Shown piece after piece: positions 50,224 through 59,095 of a stretch of DNA of 64,000 nt (position 1 is the first letter of the stretch; the number at the start of each line of letters is the position of its first letter). Origin of the DNA: an uncultured Verrucomicrobiota bacterium. GTDB taxonomy: Bacteria > Verrucomicrobiota > Verrucomicrobiia > Limisphaerales > UBA9464. The stretch spans positions 22,371 to 86,370 of the forward strand of contig CAIXUG010000022.1 in the NCBI GenBank assembly GCA_903922605.1, in the 5' to 3' direction. The position numbers were made by a program, and so were the translations under genes. The notes under the pieces are model-generated. The model saw nothing but the letters and a program-made list of their open reading frames with translations. It did not search any database and was not told where the DNA came from.

Positions 50224-51345
50224 ATGGAAACCGTTCCGCAGACGAGCCGGCTCTCCGCCCTCCTGCAGTGGTGCGAGGCGCACGGCGCTTCGGACCTGCA
50301 TGGTCGTGGCGGCTCGCCGTTTATCGTCCGCATCCATGGACGGCTCAGCACGGTGCCCGTGGAGCTTTTTCCCGCCCCGGAAGACTGGACGCTCACCTCG
50401 TGGTTTCTGGACGCCTTTTCGCCCGGACTGATCGCACGCATTGCGACCCGGCACGAGGTGGATGCCAGCTTTCATCACGGGGCGCTGCGCTATCGGGCGA
50501 ATTTCAGCAAGCAGCGGGGGATGCAGTCGTTCTCGTTCCGGATCGTGCCGCAGCACCGGATGGGGCTGGAAGAGCTGCAGCTGCCCGTTTCACTCGCCGA
50601 ACTGGTCACCGAACCGCGCGGGCTGATCCTGGTCACCGGACCGACGGGGCAGGGGAAGAGCACCACCCTGCGGGCCCTGTTGCAGCACCTCAATGAGAGC
50701 GCGTCCCTGCGCATCATCACGGTGGAGGATCCCATCGAATATCTTTTCACCGACGCCTCCTCGCATTTCGAGCAGCGCGAGGTCGGGCTGGACACGGCCA
50801 GCTTTGCCGATGGCATCCGCAACGCCATGCGGCAGGATCCGAACGTCATTTTCGTCGGCGAGATCCGTGATCGCGACAGCATCTGGGCCGCGATGCAGGC
50901 GGCCGAGACGGGCCACCTGGTGCTGACTACGCTGCATGCCGATTCTGCCCCGCAGGCCATCGGGCGCATCCGTGAATTCTATCCGGCCGGCGAGCAGGAC
51001 GGCATCAGCGCCCTGCTGGCGAGGAATCTCAAGGCCATCATCTGCCAGCGCCTCGTGCCCAATGTCCTGGGCACGCGCACGCCCTGCCTGGAGCTGATGC
51101 GCCACGACGCGGGCATCGCGGAGGCCATCCTGGAGAATGAGATGAACCGGCTCACCGGCATCATCGAGGCGGCGACCCATGTGGGCATGCATTCGTTCGA
51201 CCAGTACCTGCAGGAGATGCTGGCCGCCGGCGTGGTCACTGAGGCAACCGCCCGCACCTACGCCGTGAACCGGCATCGGCTTGACCTTGCGCTGCGCGGC
51301 ATCGTCACCACGCAGCCGATCCTGCAGCCCACCCGGAATCGCTGA
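50224..51345 (+). CDS. PilT/PilU-like type IV pilus ATPase
   Basis: A 373-residue hexameric ATPase of the secretion/retraction family. The N-terminal PAS-like domain has ASDLHGRGGSPFIVRIHGRL. Walker A is GPTGQGKST (139-147), Walker B NVIFVGEIRDRDS, and the His box GHLVLTTLHADSA. The usual PilT Asp and AIRNLIRE-type features are partly altered. The gene is away from pil structural genes and is directly followed by a membrane protein and an SNase-like protein in the same direction. Confidence 0.88.
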   Translation: METVPQTSRLSALLQWCEAHGASDLHGRGGSPFIVRIHGRLSTVPVELFPAPEDWTLTSWFLDAFSPGLIARIATRHEVDASFHHGALRYRANFSKQRGMQSFSFRIVPQHRMGLEELQLPVSLAELVTEPRGLILVTGPTGQGKSTTLRALLQHLNESASLRIITVEDPIEYLFTDASSHFEQREVGLDTASFADGIRNAMRQDPNVIFVGEIRDRDSIWAAMQAAETGHLVLTTLHADSAPQAIGRIREFYPAGEQDGISALLARNLKAIICQRLVPNVLGTRTPCLELMRHDAGIAEAILENEMNRLTGIIEAATHVGMHSFDQYLQEMLAAGVVTEATARTYAVNRHRLDLALRGIVTTQPILQPTRNR

Positions 51346-51356
51346 ACCATCCCGGC

Positions 51357-52025
51357 ATGCTTTTCCTGTTTCGAATCTTTTTCACCGGCCTTTTTGGCTG
51401 GCTGCTCTGGCGCGCGCGCCATGTGGCCTCGGGAAATCTAGAAGCCGACGTCGCCAACGCCGGCAATTTCGCCCTCGCCATCATCGTTGGTCTCGCGGCC
51501 GCTGCCACCTGGGCGCCCGTGCTGGGGGGGCTCGTGGCCGGGCCACTGACCGGGACGCTCACGGATGGCCCGGCCGCGCAGGATAGCACCGGGTTGCTCC
51601 GCTTCATCCGGCGGTGTGCATTCCGTGGCTGGCGTCGGCTGACCCTGCTGCTGTGCTTCATCGAAGGAGTTCGCCATCCGCGGCTGCCGGCGGCGTTTGT
51701 CATCGGCATGAACCACGCGACCCCTGGATCGTGGCTGGAAAAGGCCTTTGCCAAGGAAGTCTTTGGCTTCAGCAATGTCGCGAACTGCCTGCGCGCCCAT
51801 GACATCCTGAAACTCCGCCACGACCTTGACCTCGGGGCGCATCCGCAGTCCGAGATCAACCTTGCCCTGCTCGCCCACCGGCGTGAGCGACGGCCTGACG
51901 CTTCCGTGCTGGCGGTCCCGCCCGCGCCCGACGCGCCGCCACTCCAGCGGAAGGCAAACATCAGATTGTTCGCCGCCGCCGACCGGCCCAAGGCCGATCA
52001 GGCACCACCCGAGGCAGAGCCCTGA
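51357..52025 (+). CDS. Hypothetical membrane-anchored protein
   Basis: A 222-residue protein. Two N-terminal hydrophobic segments (FLFRIFFTGLFGWLLW, and ALAIIVGLAAAATWAPVLGGLVAGPL) are followed by a hydrophilic, helical, Arg-rich region that ends in a Pro/Ala-rich tail. I do not recognise a family. It starts 11 bp after the pilT-like stop, and its stop is adjacent to the next start (TGA then ATG with one base between), so the three genes likely form an operon. A role in pilus or envelope function is inference only. Confidence 0.7.
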   Translation: MLFLFRIFFTGLFGWLLWRARHVASGNLEADVANAGNFALAIIVGLAAAATWAPVLGGLVAGPLTGTLTDGPAAQDSTGLLRFIRRCAFRGWRRLTLLLCFIEGVRHPRLPAAFVIGMNHATPGSWLEKAFAKEVFGFSNVANCLRAHDILKLRHDLDLGAHPQSEINLALLAHRRERRPDASVLAVPPAPDAPPLQRKANIRLFAAADRPKADQAPPEAEP

Positions 52026-52026
52026 C

Positions 52027-52620
52027 ATGTTCCTCGCGCTCCATCGTCTGCTGAAGCTGGGCGTGGTCACGCTCTGGCTGGGTCTGGCATTCCTGCTCTG
52101 GCAGCAACGTGAGCGTGGACGGCCCTTGGTGGATCTGTACGAGGCCTGGCGGGATTCCGGATATCAACAGCCTCCGGCCCTGTCCCGGATGGAAGGAACC
52201 GTGGCACGGGTGCTGGGCGAAAATACGATCCAGTTCAAGACTGCCGACGGGCAGACCTTTAACCTGACGATTGCCGGTGTGATCCCCGGCAATGCAAGCA
52301 AGGTTCATGATCTGGCCCGTCGCCAGTTTGCCGCCGAGACGTGCAGCAATCTGACGGCGCGGTTTGTGGGGCAGCCCGTGTCGTTTGCCCATACCCTGTT
52401 GCAGCCCAATCACACGGGAGTGGGCTTTGCCTACGTTGGCACCAATCAACAGAACGTGACCGTGGAATTGGTTGCCGAAGGGCGGGGGAAGCTCTTGCCC
52501 CAAGCCCTCCGGGTGCTTCCCATCCGTGAACAGCTCGCCCTGCGCGCCGCCGACCGCGCGGCGCGGGCCGGTCGGAAAGGCCTGTGGGACCTGAGCGCAG
52601 ACGCCGTGGCGGGACACTAG
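52027..52620 (+). CDS. Thermonuclease-like (SNase-fold) membrane-anchored protein
   Basis: A 197-residue protein with one N-terminal membrane segment (VVTLWLGLAFLLW). The region from about residue 55 (EGTVARVLGENTIQFKTADGQTFNLTIAGV) has the strand pattern of the staphylococcal-nuclease OB fold; VELVAEGRGKL and AARAGRKGLWDL near the end are also SNase-like. The catalytic Arg/Glu set is not clearly complete, so it may be non-catalytic. The start at 52027 follows the previous stop by one base. Third gene after pilT. Confidence 0.65.
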   Translation: MFLALHRLLKLGVVTLWLGLAFLLWQQRERGRPLVDLYEAWRDSGYQQPPALSRMEGTVARVLGENTIQFKTADGQTFNLTIAGVIPGNASKVHDLARRQFAAETCSNLTARFVGQPVSFAHTLLQPNHTGVGFAYVGTNQQNVTVELVAEGRGKLLPQALRVLPIREQLALRAADRAARAGRKGLWDLSADAVAGH

Positions 52621-52664
52621 GCCGCCTGCTTCCTCAGGCCCGGAATGGGGCGGGCGCCTGAAGC

Positions 52665-52961
52665 TCAGGCGAAGTCATATACCACCACGCGCTTCCACAG
52701 CGGGCTGCACTGTTTTACAAAATCAAGATGCATGGGGTGAACCTGATAGTCGTCCTGTGCCTGCTTGTCGGGGAAGACGAGGTTGAGCGCGACCTGATAG
52801 GTCTGGTCCACCACGGCGCGATGGCTGCCCACCATTTTGCCGGCGTGAAAGTGCAGCACCCCGGGGATCGGCTTGAGATAGCGGTCCATGCCGGCCAGCA
52901 ATTCATCGGCCGCCTTGGGGTTGGCCGGATCGGTCCAGAAAATGACGACGTGTGAAAACAT
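52665..52961 (-). CDS. Dabb-family (stress-responsive alpha/beta-barrel) protein
   Basis: A 98-residue dimeric alpha/beta-barrel protein. FSHVVIFW at the start, FHAGKMVGSH and DQTYQVALNLVFPDKQAQDDYQVHPMH are family landmarks. Members include stress-responsive plant proteins and bacterial small enzymes of unknown reaction. I chose the ATG at 52961. It converges with the SNase-like gene; a CGCCTGA-agc-TCAGGCG hairpin overlaps its stop codon. Confidence 0.85.
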   Translation of the reverse strand: MFSHVVIFWTDPANPKAADELLAGMDRYLKPIPGVLHFHAGKMVGSHRAVVDQTYQVALNLVFPDKQAQDDYQVHPMHLDFVKQCSPLWKRVVVYDFA

Positions 52962-53021
52962 GACGGGAAAGAGTACGGCTGGGCCGGGGGTGGCACCAAG
53001 CAAAGAACGGTCGGGAAGGGG

Positions 53022-53693
53022 TCAGAGACCCGGACGCGGGTCCACGTTGGAAAGGCCAGTGCCGCCGCTCTGGGTCAGGAATTTGGCGACCGCCTCGGCA
53101 CCCGAACGGACCTGCATCTTGCTGTAAATTTTCCGGATGTGGGTCTGCACCGTGTGGATGCTGATGCCGAGTTCGTCGGCGATTTCCTTGGCGCGGTAGC
53201 CCCGGGCGAGGCAGGTGAGGATTTCCTCCTCGCGCGGCGTGAGATTGTCCTCGGGATGCGGAGACGGCCCACGCTGGTGGAATTTCTGCACCAGCAGACG
53301 GGCGATGGGACTGGAGATGGGCGAACCACCGCCATGCACTTCCCGGATGGCTTCCAGAATGCGTACCGGCTCGGTGTCCTTGACCAGGTAGCCATCGGCT
53401 CCGGTCTCAAATGCCGAGTAAACGTGCCGGGCATCGGTGGCGACCGTGAGCATGATGACCTTGAGGTCGGGCAGCTGCAGGCGGAGCTGTCGCAGGGTCT
53501 CTATGCCGCTGATCCCATGCATGTTGATGTCCATCAGCACCACCTCCGGGGCGAGCGGCGGCAGCTCCCGGACGGCCGCGTCGCCGCTGCGGCAGGCGGC
53601 CGTCAACGTGAAGCCGGGCGACATGCGGAGCAGGGCGGCAAGGCCATCACGCATGCTGGCATTGTCTTCAACGATCGCGACTTTGATGCTCAT
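53022..53693 (-). CDS. NarL/LuxR-type response regulator
   Basis: A 223-residue two-component regulator. The receiver domain has the acidic pair at residues 9-10, phosphoacceptor Asp55 (VVLMDINM) and Lys105 (YLVKD). The C-terminal LuxR-type HTH is LTPREEEILTCLARGYRAKEIADELGIS with VQTHIRKIYSKM. It is encoded downstream of the propeller histidine kinase and overlaps it by 26 bp, so the two are a cognate pair. The target genes are unknown. Confidence 0.95.
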   Translation of the reverse strand: MSIKVAIVEDNASMRDGLAALLRMSPGFTLTAACRSGDAAVRELPPLAPEVVLMDINMHGISGIETLRQLRLQLPDLKVIMLTVATDARHVYSAFETGADGYLVKDTEPVRILEAIREVHGGGSPISSPIARLLVQKFHQRGPSPHPEDNLTPREEEILTCLARGYRAKEIADELGISIHTVQTHIRKIYSKMQVRSGAEAVAKFLTQSGGTGLSNVDPRPGL

Positions 53694-56600
53694 TAGACGG
53701 ATTTTCCGGTTTGGATTCGACGGCGGTCACCGCCGCCAGAGGAACTTCCAACCGCACCAGCGTGCCAGCTCCGGGCACGCTAGACACGCGGAAATTTCCC
53801 CCCAGCGACTTGAGCCGCAGGCGGATATTTTTCAGACCCTGACCCCCGACCACGGACCGGCCCGACGAGGTGACCGAACCGGTGGGCAGACCGACGCCGT
53901 CGTCGCGGATGGAAATGCTGAGGTTGTCATCGGCCAGTTCGAGCCGGACCTTGACTTCGCTGGCCTGGGCGTACTTCAGGATGTTGTTGATGGCCTCGCG
54001 GGCCGACATCGCAAGCTGGTGCCGGGTGCCCGCCCGCAAACGGATCACCGGCAGGTGGGGAGGGGCGTCGAAGCGGTAGCGCAGGCGAGTCGGCCCCAGC
54101 AGCTGGTCCGTCTGCTGACCCAGGAAAGCGGTCAGGCTTTCCAGCGTGTCACTTTCGGGATCAACCGCCCAGATCACCTCGCGCAGCCGCTGGGCGAGGC
54201 CGCGGGTGGTCACGGCAAAGCGCTGCAGTTCCTCGGCACCGGGACCGGAAAGCTGTTTCCCGGCGATTTCCGCCTGCATCGCCAAGCCAGTGAGATTGGC
54301 CCCCAGATCGTCATGCAGATCGCGGGCAATGCGGCTGCGTTCCTGTTCCAGCGCGCGGCGGTCGCCGCGGAGGCGCTGTTCGTTGCTGCGGTAGTGGTGC
54401 CGCGCAAAGATCAGCACCCCGATCAGCAGCGCCACGAAGCAGGCCACCATAAACCAGCGGGTTTCATAGAAAGGTGACACCAGCGAAAAGTGGAAGATTG
54501 TCCCCGCGTTGTACCACACGCCCTGGTCATTGGCGGCCTGAACCTCAAAGGCGTAATCGCCGGTCGGCAGGTTTGGGTAGGGGGCCAGGCGGCCTTCCGT
54601 GGCCTTTTTCCAGTCCTGTTCATATCCCAGCAACCGATAGCGGAAGAGAACCTTGTGAGGCTGGAGAAAGGTGGGGGCCGTGAAATGAAACTGCACGGAA
54701 TGTCCCAGATCCTGGGGAACCGACAGGTATTCCGGATGGCCGGGTGCCGGGCTCCCGGTGCCGGATGGGCTGCAGAATTTCCGGACGATCCCTTCATCCA
54801 TGACATGGCCCCCGAAGCTGGCGCCAGTCAGGATGACTGCCGGCGGGGTCGATTTTTCCGGGAGCCGGCGGGGATCCACCTGCAAAAGTCCCTGGGCGGT
54901 GGGCAACCACAGCTGTCCCTGGTTATCCAGGGTGCCCACCGGCTGACGGTAGCCCGCGAAGTCATAGCCTTCCACCCCGTCCAAGGTACCGAGATTAAGT
55001 GGAAAGACTCGCGGGGAAGTCCCTTTCGCCACCGCTTCCAGTTCGGCGCGCCCCACTCGCTGCAAGGCGTGCTTGTTCACCAGCCAGAAATTCTTGGCGG
55101 CGTCCTCATAGATGCCCCGGAACAGGTGATCACCCACCCCCTGCTCGGGGCCGAAAAAATACCAGTGTTGGTCCCGGCGGTAGCTGATCCCAAAACCGGT
55201 GCCGAACCACATCCCCCCGTCGCTGTCCTCATGAATGCACAGGATGGGACTGTCTCCGGCCAGATCGGATCCGGCAAAGTGCTGCCATTTTTCGCCCTCT
55301 GCCTGAAAAATCACCCCGGTTTGCGTGCCAAACCAGAGGGCTTCGTGGCGGTCCTGGCGGATGGCGGTGATCTCAAGCCCGTTCAATTGCTCCTGTCCGG
55401 GGAAAGGTACCACTGCCGGAGTCTTGCCGGTGATTTTCACCGCCCCATTCTCGGTACCTGCCCAAAGGCTCCCATCGGCTGCCTCATAAAGGGTTTTGAT
55501 GCGCCGTTCGCCGAGCGGAAGCGGCTGCCAAGAAACGGCAGTTTCCGGTGTGTCAGACCAGTAGAGCGCCCGGTCGTCCACCACACACCAGACGCGCTGG
55601 CCGTGCGTCGGCAGCACCAGGCGCGTGGCCTTGGTCGGAACCGGCACGCTCAGGCTGGGGTTTGCACCCGCCTCGGTGATGACGCTGATCCCGGCCTGGG
55701 TCCCCACCCAGAGCCGACCGTCGGGGCCGACACTGGCCGACCAGCAGTTTCCGGTCGGCAGGCCATTATCTACATTCCAGAGCGCGGCGATACGGTGCTG
55801 AAAGCGTAGGAGGCCGTCCGAACTGGCCACCCACAGGTTCTGCTCGGCATCGCGCAAGACGGCCACCGGCCGGCGGAGCCTGTCCGAATGCAGGCGATCG
55901 GAGTCCAGGCGCACGAAACCGGCCTGTTCATTTTCCCAGCGGCACACGCCCACCTGATCAATCCAGGCGATCACGCCGCCGAGCGGGTCGCGGTAAAGGC
56001 CGGCCGCTTTGCCATCATATTCCTTGGGGAAGGCCTGTACCCGTTCCCATCCCTGAATCGTGCGGCGATGAATTCCCTGGGCGTCCATGGCCCAGGCATT
56101 TCCCTGGGTATCGTTGGGAACCAGCGCCCGCACCAAGACCGGCGGCATGAGACCGGTGGTCGGCGCCTCATAGTTCCCGGTGGCCGGATCAAGTTCGGCC
56201 CAGGTGGATGAGCTGCCGACCAGCAAATGCCCGCCGGCCAGTTCAACCAGGGAACCGATGGCGTTGGTGCCCCAGGCAGGTGGGCGGCCAAACCGCTGAT
56301 CGGGCTTATCGGAGCCAACCCGGACCACTGCCGAGGCGGTGGCCACCCACAGGCCGCCATTGGTGGAATTGGCCAGGGCCGTGATTGCCCCCCTGTCCTC
56401 ATCCAGTGAAACCGAAGTAAATTGTCCTCGGTCCCAACGAACCAGGCCTTTGGGTGTTCCCGCCCAGATCCATCCCCGACGATCTGCGGTCAGTGCAGTC
56501 ACCATGTCATCAGGCAGGGCGGGGGTGTTACGGTGGTCATAATGATCGAACCGGACCCCGTCGAACCGGGCGAGCCCGGTGGTCATGGCCACCCAAAGAT

Positions 56601-56889
56601 AGCCGTCAGCCGATTGTGCCAGTTGGGTAATTTCGCCGTCGGGCAGGCCCTCTTTCTTGGAAATAAGTTCGCTGGCATAGCGCTGCGCCCGGGGCGGCAA
56701 ATCGGCCCGGCCGGGCAGAATGGCCGCCCAGGCAAGGATGCCGAGCGCCAGCCAGCCGAAAACGAACCGGCGAGCCGGTCGGCTCCGTTCAGTAGCTGAA
56801 CGGTTGCCGCCGGCGCAGAAACAGTGGTTGGTCCACAAAGAGACGATCATCGCACGCAAACGCGAGCTTTCCGCCGAGAGAGAACTCAT
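53668..56889 (-). CDS. Periplasmic propeller sensor histidine kinase
   Basis: A 1073-residue hybrid-type sensor. A likely N-terminal membrane/signal segment (VFGWLALGILAWAAIL, about residues 43-58) precedes a large periplasmic region of two-component regulator propeller repeats (GYLWVAMTTGLARFDG, GWIWAGTPKGLVRWD and many more), then a Y_Y_Y domain (FRYRLLGYEQDWKKA). A second membrane segment (FMVACFVALLIGVLIF) leads to a HisKA_3 dimerisation domain with RSRIARDLHDDLGANL (the His being phosphorylated) and a HATPase domain with DDGVGLP and GGQGLKNIRLR. Similar kinases in Bacteroidota sense sugars, but the ligand here is unknown. It is coupled to the NarL-type regulator. Confidence 0.93.
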   Translation of the reverse strand: MSSLSAESSRLRAMIVSLWTNHCFCAGGNRSATERSRPARRFVFGWLALGILAWAAILPGRADLPPRAQRYASELISKKEGLPDGEITQLAQSADGYLWVAMTTGLARFDGVRFDHYDHRNTPALPDDMVTALTADRRGWIWAGTPKGLVRWDRGQFTSVSLDEDRGAITALANSTNGGLWVATASAVVRVGSDKPDQRFGRPPAWGTNAIGSLVELAGGHLLVGSSSTWAELDPATGNYEAPTTGLMPPVLVRALVPNDTQGNAWAMDAQGIHRRTIQGWERVQAFPKEYDGKAAGLYRDPLGGVIAWIDQVGVCRWENEQAGFVRLDSDRLHSDRLRRPVAVLRDAEQNLWVASSDGLLRFQHRIAALWNVDNGLPTGNCWSASVGPDGRLWVGTQAGISVITEAGANPSLSVPVPTKATRLVLPTHGQRVWCVVDDRALYWSDTPETAVSWQPLPLGERRIKTLYEAADGSLWAGTENGAVKITGKTPAVVPFPGQEQLNGLEITAIRQDRHEALWFGTQTGVIFQAEGEKWQHFAGSDLAGDSPILCIHEDSDGGMWFGTGFGISYRRDQHWYFFGPEQGVGDHLFRGIYEDAAKNFWLVNKHALQRVGRAELEAVAKGTSPRVFPLNLGTLDGVEGYDFAGYRQPVGTLDNQGQLWLPTAQGLLQVDPRRLPEKSTPPAVILTGASFGGHVMDEGIVRKFCSPSGTGSPAPGHPEYLSVPQDLGHSVQFHFTAPTFLQPHKVLFRYRLLGYEQDWKKATEGRLAPYPNLPTGDYAFEVQAANDQGVWYNAGTIFHFSLVSPFYETRWFMVACFVALLIGVLIFARHHYRSNEQRLRGDRRALEQERSRIARDLHDDLGANLTGLAMQAEIAGKQLSGPGAEELQRFAVTTRGLAQRLREVIWAVDPESDTLESLTAFLGQQTDQLLGPTRLRYRFDAPPHLPVIRLRAGTRHQLAMSAREAINNILKYAQASEVKVRLELADDNLSISIRDDGVGLPTGSVTSSGRSVVGGQGLKNIRLRLKSLGGNFRVSSVPGAGTLVRLEVPLAAVTAVESKPENPSNEHQSRDR

Positions 56890-57041
56890 TCGGGCCGGGT
56901 GTGACTAGGGTTTTCTGGTGATTTGGGCCACATCTGACGCGGGTTTCCGCCGTTTCGGTCCTGCTGGCCGGTTCCATGCTTACACCGGCAGTTTGGCCGC
57001 AAAACTTGAACCGGCGCGCAGTGGTCCCTACGTTGCGACCC

Positions 57042-57515
57042 ATGACTTTGACGGAAGACCAAAAAGCAATCGCACGCCAATGGCTGGCGGACGGCATGAA
57101 GTTGTCCGAGTTCCAGAAGCGGCTGGAAACCGACTTCGGGATGAAGCTGACCTACATGGAGGTCCGCTTTCTGGTGGATGACCTCAAGGTTCTGCCGAAG
57201 GATCCCGAACCGCCCAAGAAGCCGGAGCCGGCTCCAACTCCGGCTCCCGTGCCCGAGGCGGCTCCCGCCAACGAACCCGCCGGAGCCCTGCCGGGGGGCG
57301 GCGGCATCAAAGTGACGGTGGATACCGTCACCCGGCCTGGAATGATGGTCAGTGGCCGGGTTATTTTCAGCGATGGACTGGGTGCCACCTGGTATGTGGA
57401 CCAGTATGGCGACCCGGGCCTGGCTCCCGATACCAAGGGCTATCGTCCCAGCGCGCCGGACCTTCAAGAGTTCCAGATCGCGCTCGAACGCGAGCTGATG
57501 AAGCTGGGGATGTAA
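57042..57515 (+). CDS. Hypothetical protein with Pro/Ala-rich linker
   Basis: A 157-residue protein. The N-terminal helical part (EDQKAIARQWLADGMKLSE, FQKRLETDFGMKLTYMEVRF) looks like a helix-turn-helix or small helical domain. A Pro/Ala-rich linker (about residues 53-85) separates it from a C-terminal beta-rich domain (GIKVTVDTVTRPGMMVSGRV). I recognise no family. I chose the ATG at 57042. Its stop lies 11 bp before the MITE. Confidence 0.7.
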   Translation: MTLTEDQKAIARQWLADGMKLSEFQKRLETDFGMKLTYMEVRFLVDDLKVLPKDPEPPKKPEPAPTPAPVPEAAPANEPAGALPGGGGIKVTVDTVTRPGMMVSGRVIFSDGLGATWYVDQYGDPGLAPDTKGYRPSAPDLQEFQIALERELMKLGM

Positions 57516-57526
57516 GCGCGGGCTTA

Positions 57527-57798
57527 GAGCCCGTCTGAAAATTCGGAAGGGTGCTGCGGCGAGGGATTTTGGTTTTGGGCGAGGCGGAACGGACGGAGCA
57601 TCCCCGCAGCGGGCTGTGACGCCCGTGACAACGAAGCCCAAAACCAAAAGCCCTGCCGCCCGGAGGGTTTTCGCGGCCGGGGCCGGATGGCCGCGTTGCT
57701 CCTCGGCGAAGACCCATGCGGGTATTCTCCCTCGTCGCGCCTTGCCCTTCGGCCCCGGTCACGAAAACAGCACCCTTCCGAATTTTCAGACGGGGCTC
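57527..57798. mobile_element. MITE-like element with 30-bp terminal inverted repeats
   Basis: A 272-bp element flanked by 3-bp direct repeats TTA (57524-57526 and 57799-57801). The ends GAGCCCGTCTGAAAATTCGG (left, continuing to 57556) and its reverse complement at 57768-57798 differ only by one extra C. Two further inverted repeats lie inside: GGATTTTGGTTTTGGGC (starting near 57563)/GCCCAAAACCAAAAGCCC (near 57637-57655), and TTTTCGCGGCCGGGGCCG (near 57668)/CGGCCCCGGTCACGAAAA (57750-57767). There is no transposase gene. A 3-bp TNA duplication and GAGCC-type ends fit some IS5-family (IS1031) groups; that affiliation is inference. The right duplication is the dgt stop codon. Confidence 0.85.
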
Positions 57799-58956
57799 TT
57801 ACCCTCCGGGGTTCAGCCCGAAAAGGCGCTGGTGCTCCTGGATGCAGTAGCGGTCCGTCATGCTGGCGATGTAGTCGCACACGGCCCGGTGCCAGCCATC
57901 TTTCTTGGCACGCTTGCGCGCCTGGGCGCCGACTTCTTCGGGATGCGCAATCAGGTGGCTGAAGACCTCGGCCAGCATTTGCGTGGCCCGGGTGTTGGGC
58001 CCGGCCACGGCAGGATTGTAGTAGAGATTCTGGTAGAGGTATTTGCGCATCTCCAGGTTGAGTTTGCGCCGGTCCGGGCTGTAGCGCACCAGGGGTTTTG
58101 CCTGCGCACGGACGTCATCCGCTGATTTGACCTTGGCCCCGCGCAGCTGCTCTTCCGTGGTTTCGACCACGTCCCTGACCTGGCCATCGATGATCTGGCG
58201 GATGGTGTAGTAGCGACGGCTTTCATCGGGCAGCGCGCCGAACTGCCGTTTCACCTCCCGGGCCGCGATGGCCCAGACCTTGACCTCGCGCAGCAGCCTT
58301 TTCTCGTCGAGCAGCCCTGCGTCCAGACCATCGTCGAGATCATGGCTATAATAGGTGACCTCGTCGGCCAGATTGGCAATTTGCGCTTCGAGCGAGGGCT
58401 GGTGATGGAGGAAAGAGGCGCCGCCGGGGGGCACGTCGAAGCCGGTTTTATGCTTGGCGAGGCCCTCGCGGACTTCCCAGGAAAGGTTCAGGCCGGGGAA
58501 ACCGGGATATTTCTGCTCCAGCTCCTCGACCACGCGCAGGCTCTGGCGGTTGTGCTCAAAACCGCCGTGGTCCTTCATCAGCCGGTCGAGCACCTCTTCG
58601 CCCGTGTGGCCGAAAGGCGAATGTCCTAGGTCATGGGCCAGGGCGATCGTCTCGGCGAGGTCCTCGTTCAGCCGTAGCGCGCGGGCAATGTTTCGCGAGA
58701 TGGCCGCCACTTCGATCGTATGGGTGAGCCGGGTGCGGAGGTGGTCCCCGGTGCCGTTGAGGAAGACCTGGGTCTTGTATTCCAGCCGGCGGAAGGCGCG
58801 GCTGTGAATCACGCGGTCGCGGTCGCGCTGGAACTGCGTGCGCCAGGTGGGCGGAGCCTCGGGATGGACGCGCCCGCAGCTGTCGCCGCTGAACTGGGCG
58901 TAAGGGGCGAGGAACTGGCGCTCGCGGGTTTCGAGTTCGGCTAGGGCTACGGGCAT
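57799..58956 (-). CDS. dgt: Deoxyguanosinetriphosphate triphosphohydrolase-like HD protein
   Basis: A 385-residue dNTP triphosphohydrolase-like enzyme. The N-terminal RDRDRVIHSRAFRRLEYKTQVF is the family signature. HD-domain metal ligands are H79 (RLTHT) and H108-D109 (AHDLGHSPFGHTGEE), with a further Asp in NLADEVTYYSHDLDD. I chose the ATG at 58956. The frame is open further upstream, but that part is not family-like and overlaps glgC on the other strand. The stop codon (TAA, 57801-57799) lies in the right-hand target duplication of the adjacent MITE. Confidence 0.93.
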   Translation of the reverse strand: MPVALAELETRERQFLAPYAQFSGDSCGRVHPEAPPTWRTQFQRDRDRVIHSRAFRRLEYKTQVFLNGTGDHLRTRLTHTIEVAAISRNIARALRLNEDLAETIALAHDLGHSPFGHTGEEVLDRLMKDHGGFEHNRQSLRVVEELEQKYPGFPGLNLSWEVREGLAKHKTGFDVPPGGASFLHHQPSLEAQIANLADEVTYYSHDLDDGLDAGLLDEKRLLREVKVWAIAAREVKRQFGALPDESRRYYTIRQIIDGQVRDVVETTEEQLRGAKVKSADDVRAQAKPLVRYSPDRRKLNLEMRKYLYQNLYYNPAVAGPNTRATQMLAEVFSHLIAHPEEVGAQARKRAKKDGWHRAVCDYIASMTDRYCIQEHQRLFGLNPGG

Positions 58957-59095
58957 GGCGAATCCGTTGGGCGGCAAGATGGTGCCCCGGACCGGCAAAG
59001 TCCATTGCGCACCGTGGCTTCTCGCGGCTTGCTGCCAGGCCGCTGGCACAGTATGAGTTCTCGCGCCGTCCGTTTCACCACGTACCAGAAGTTCC

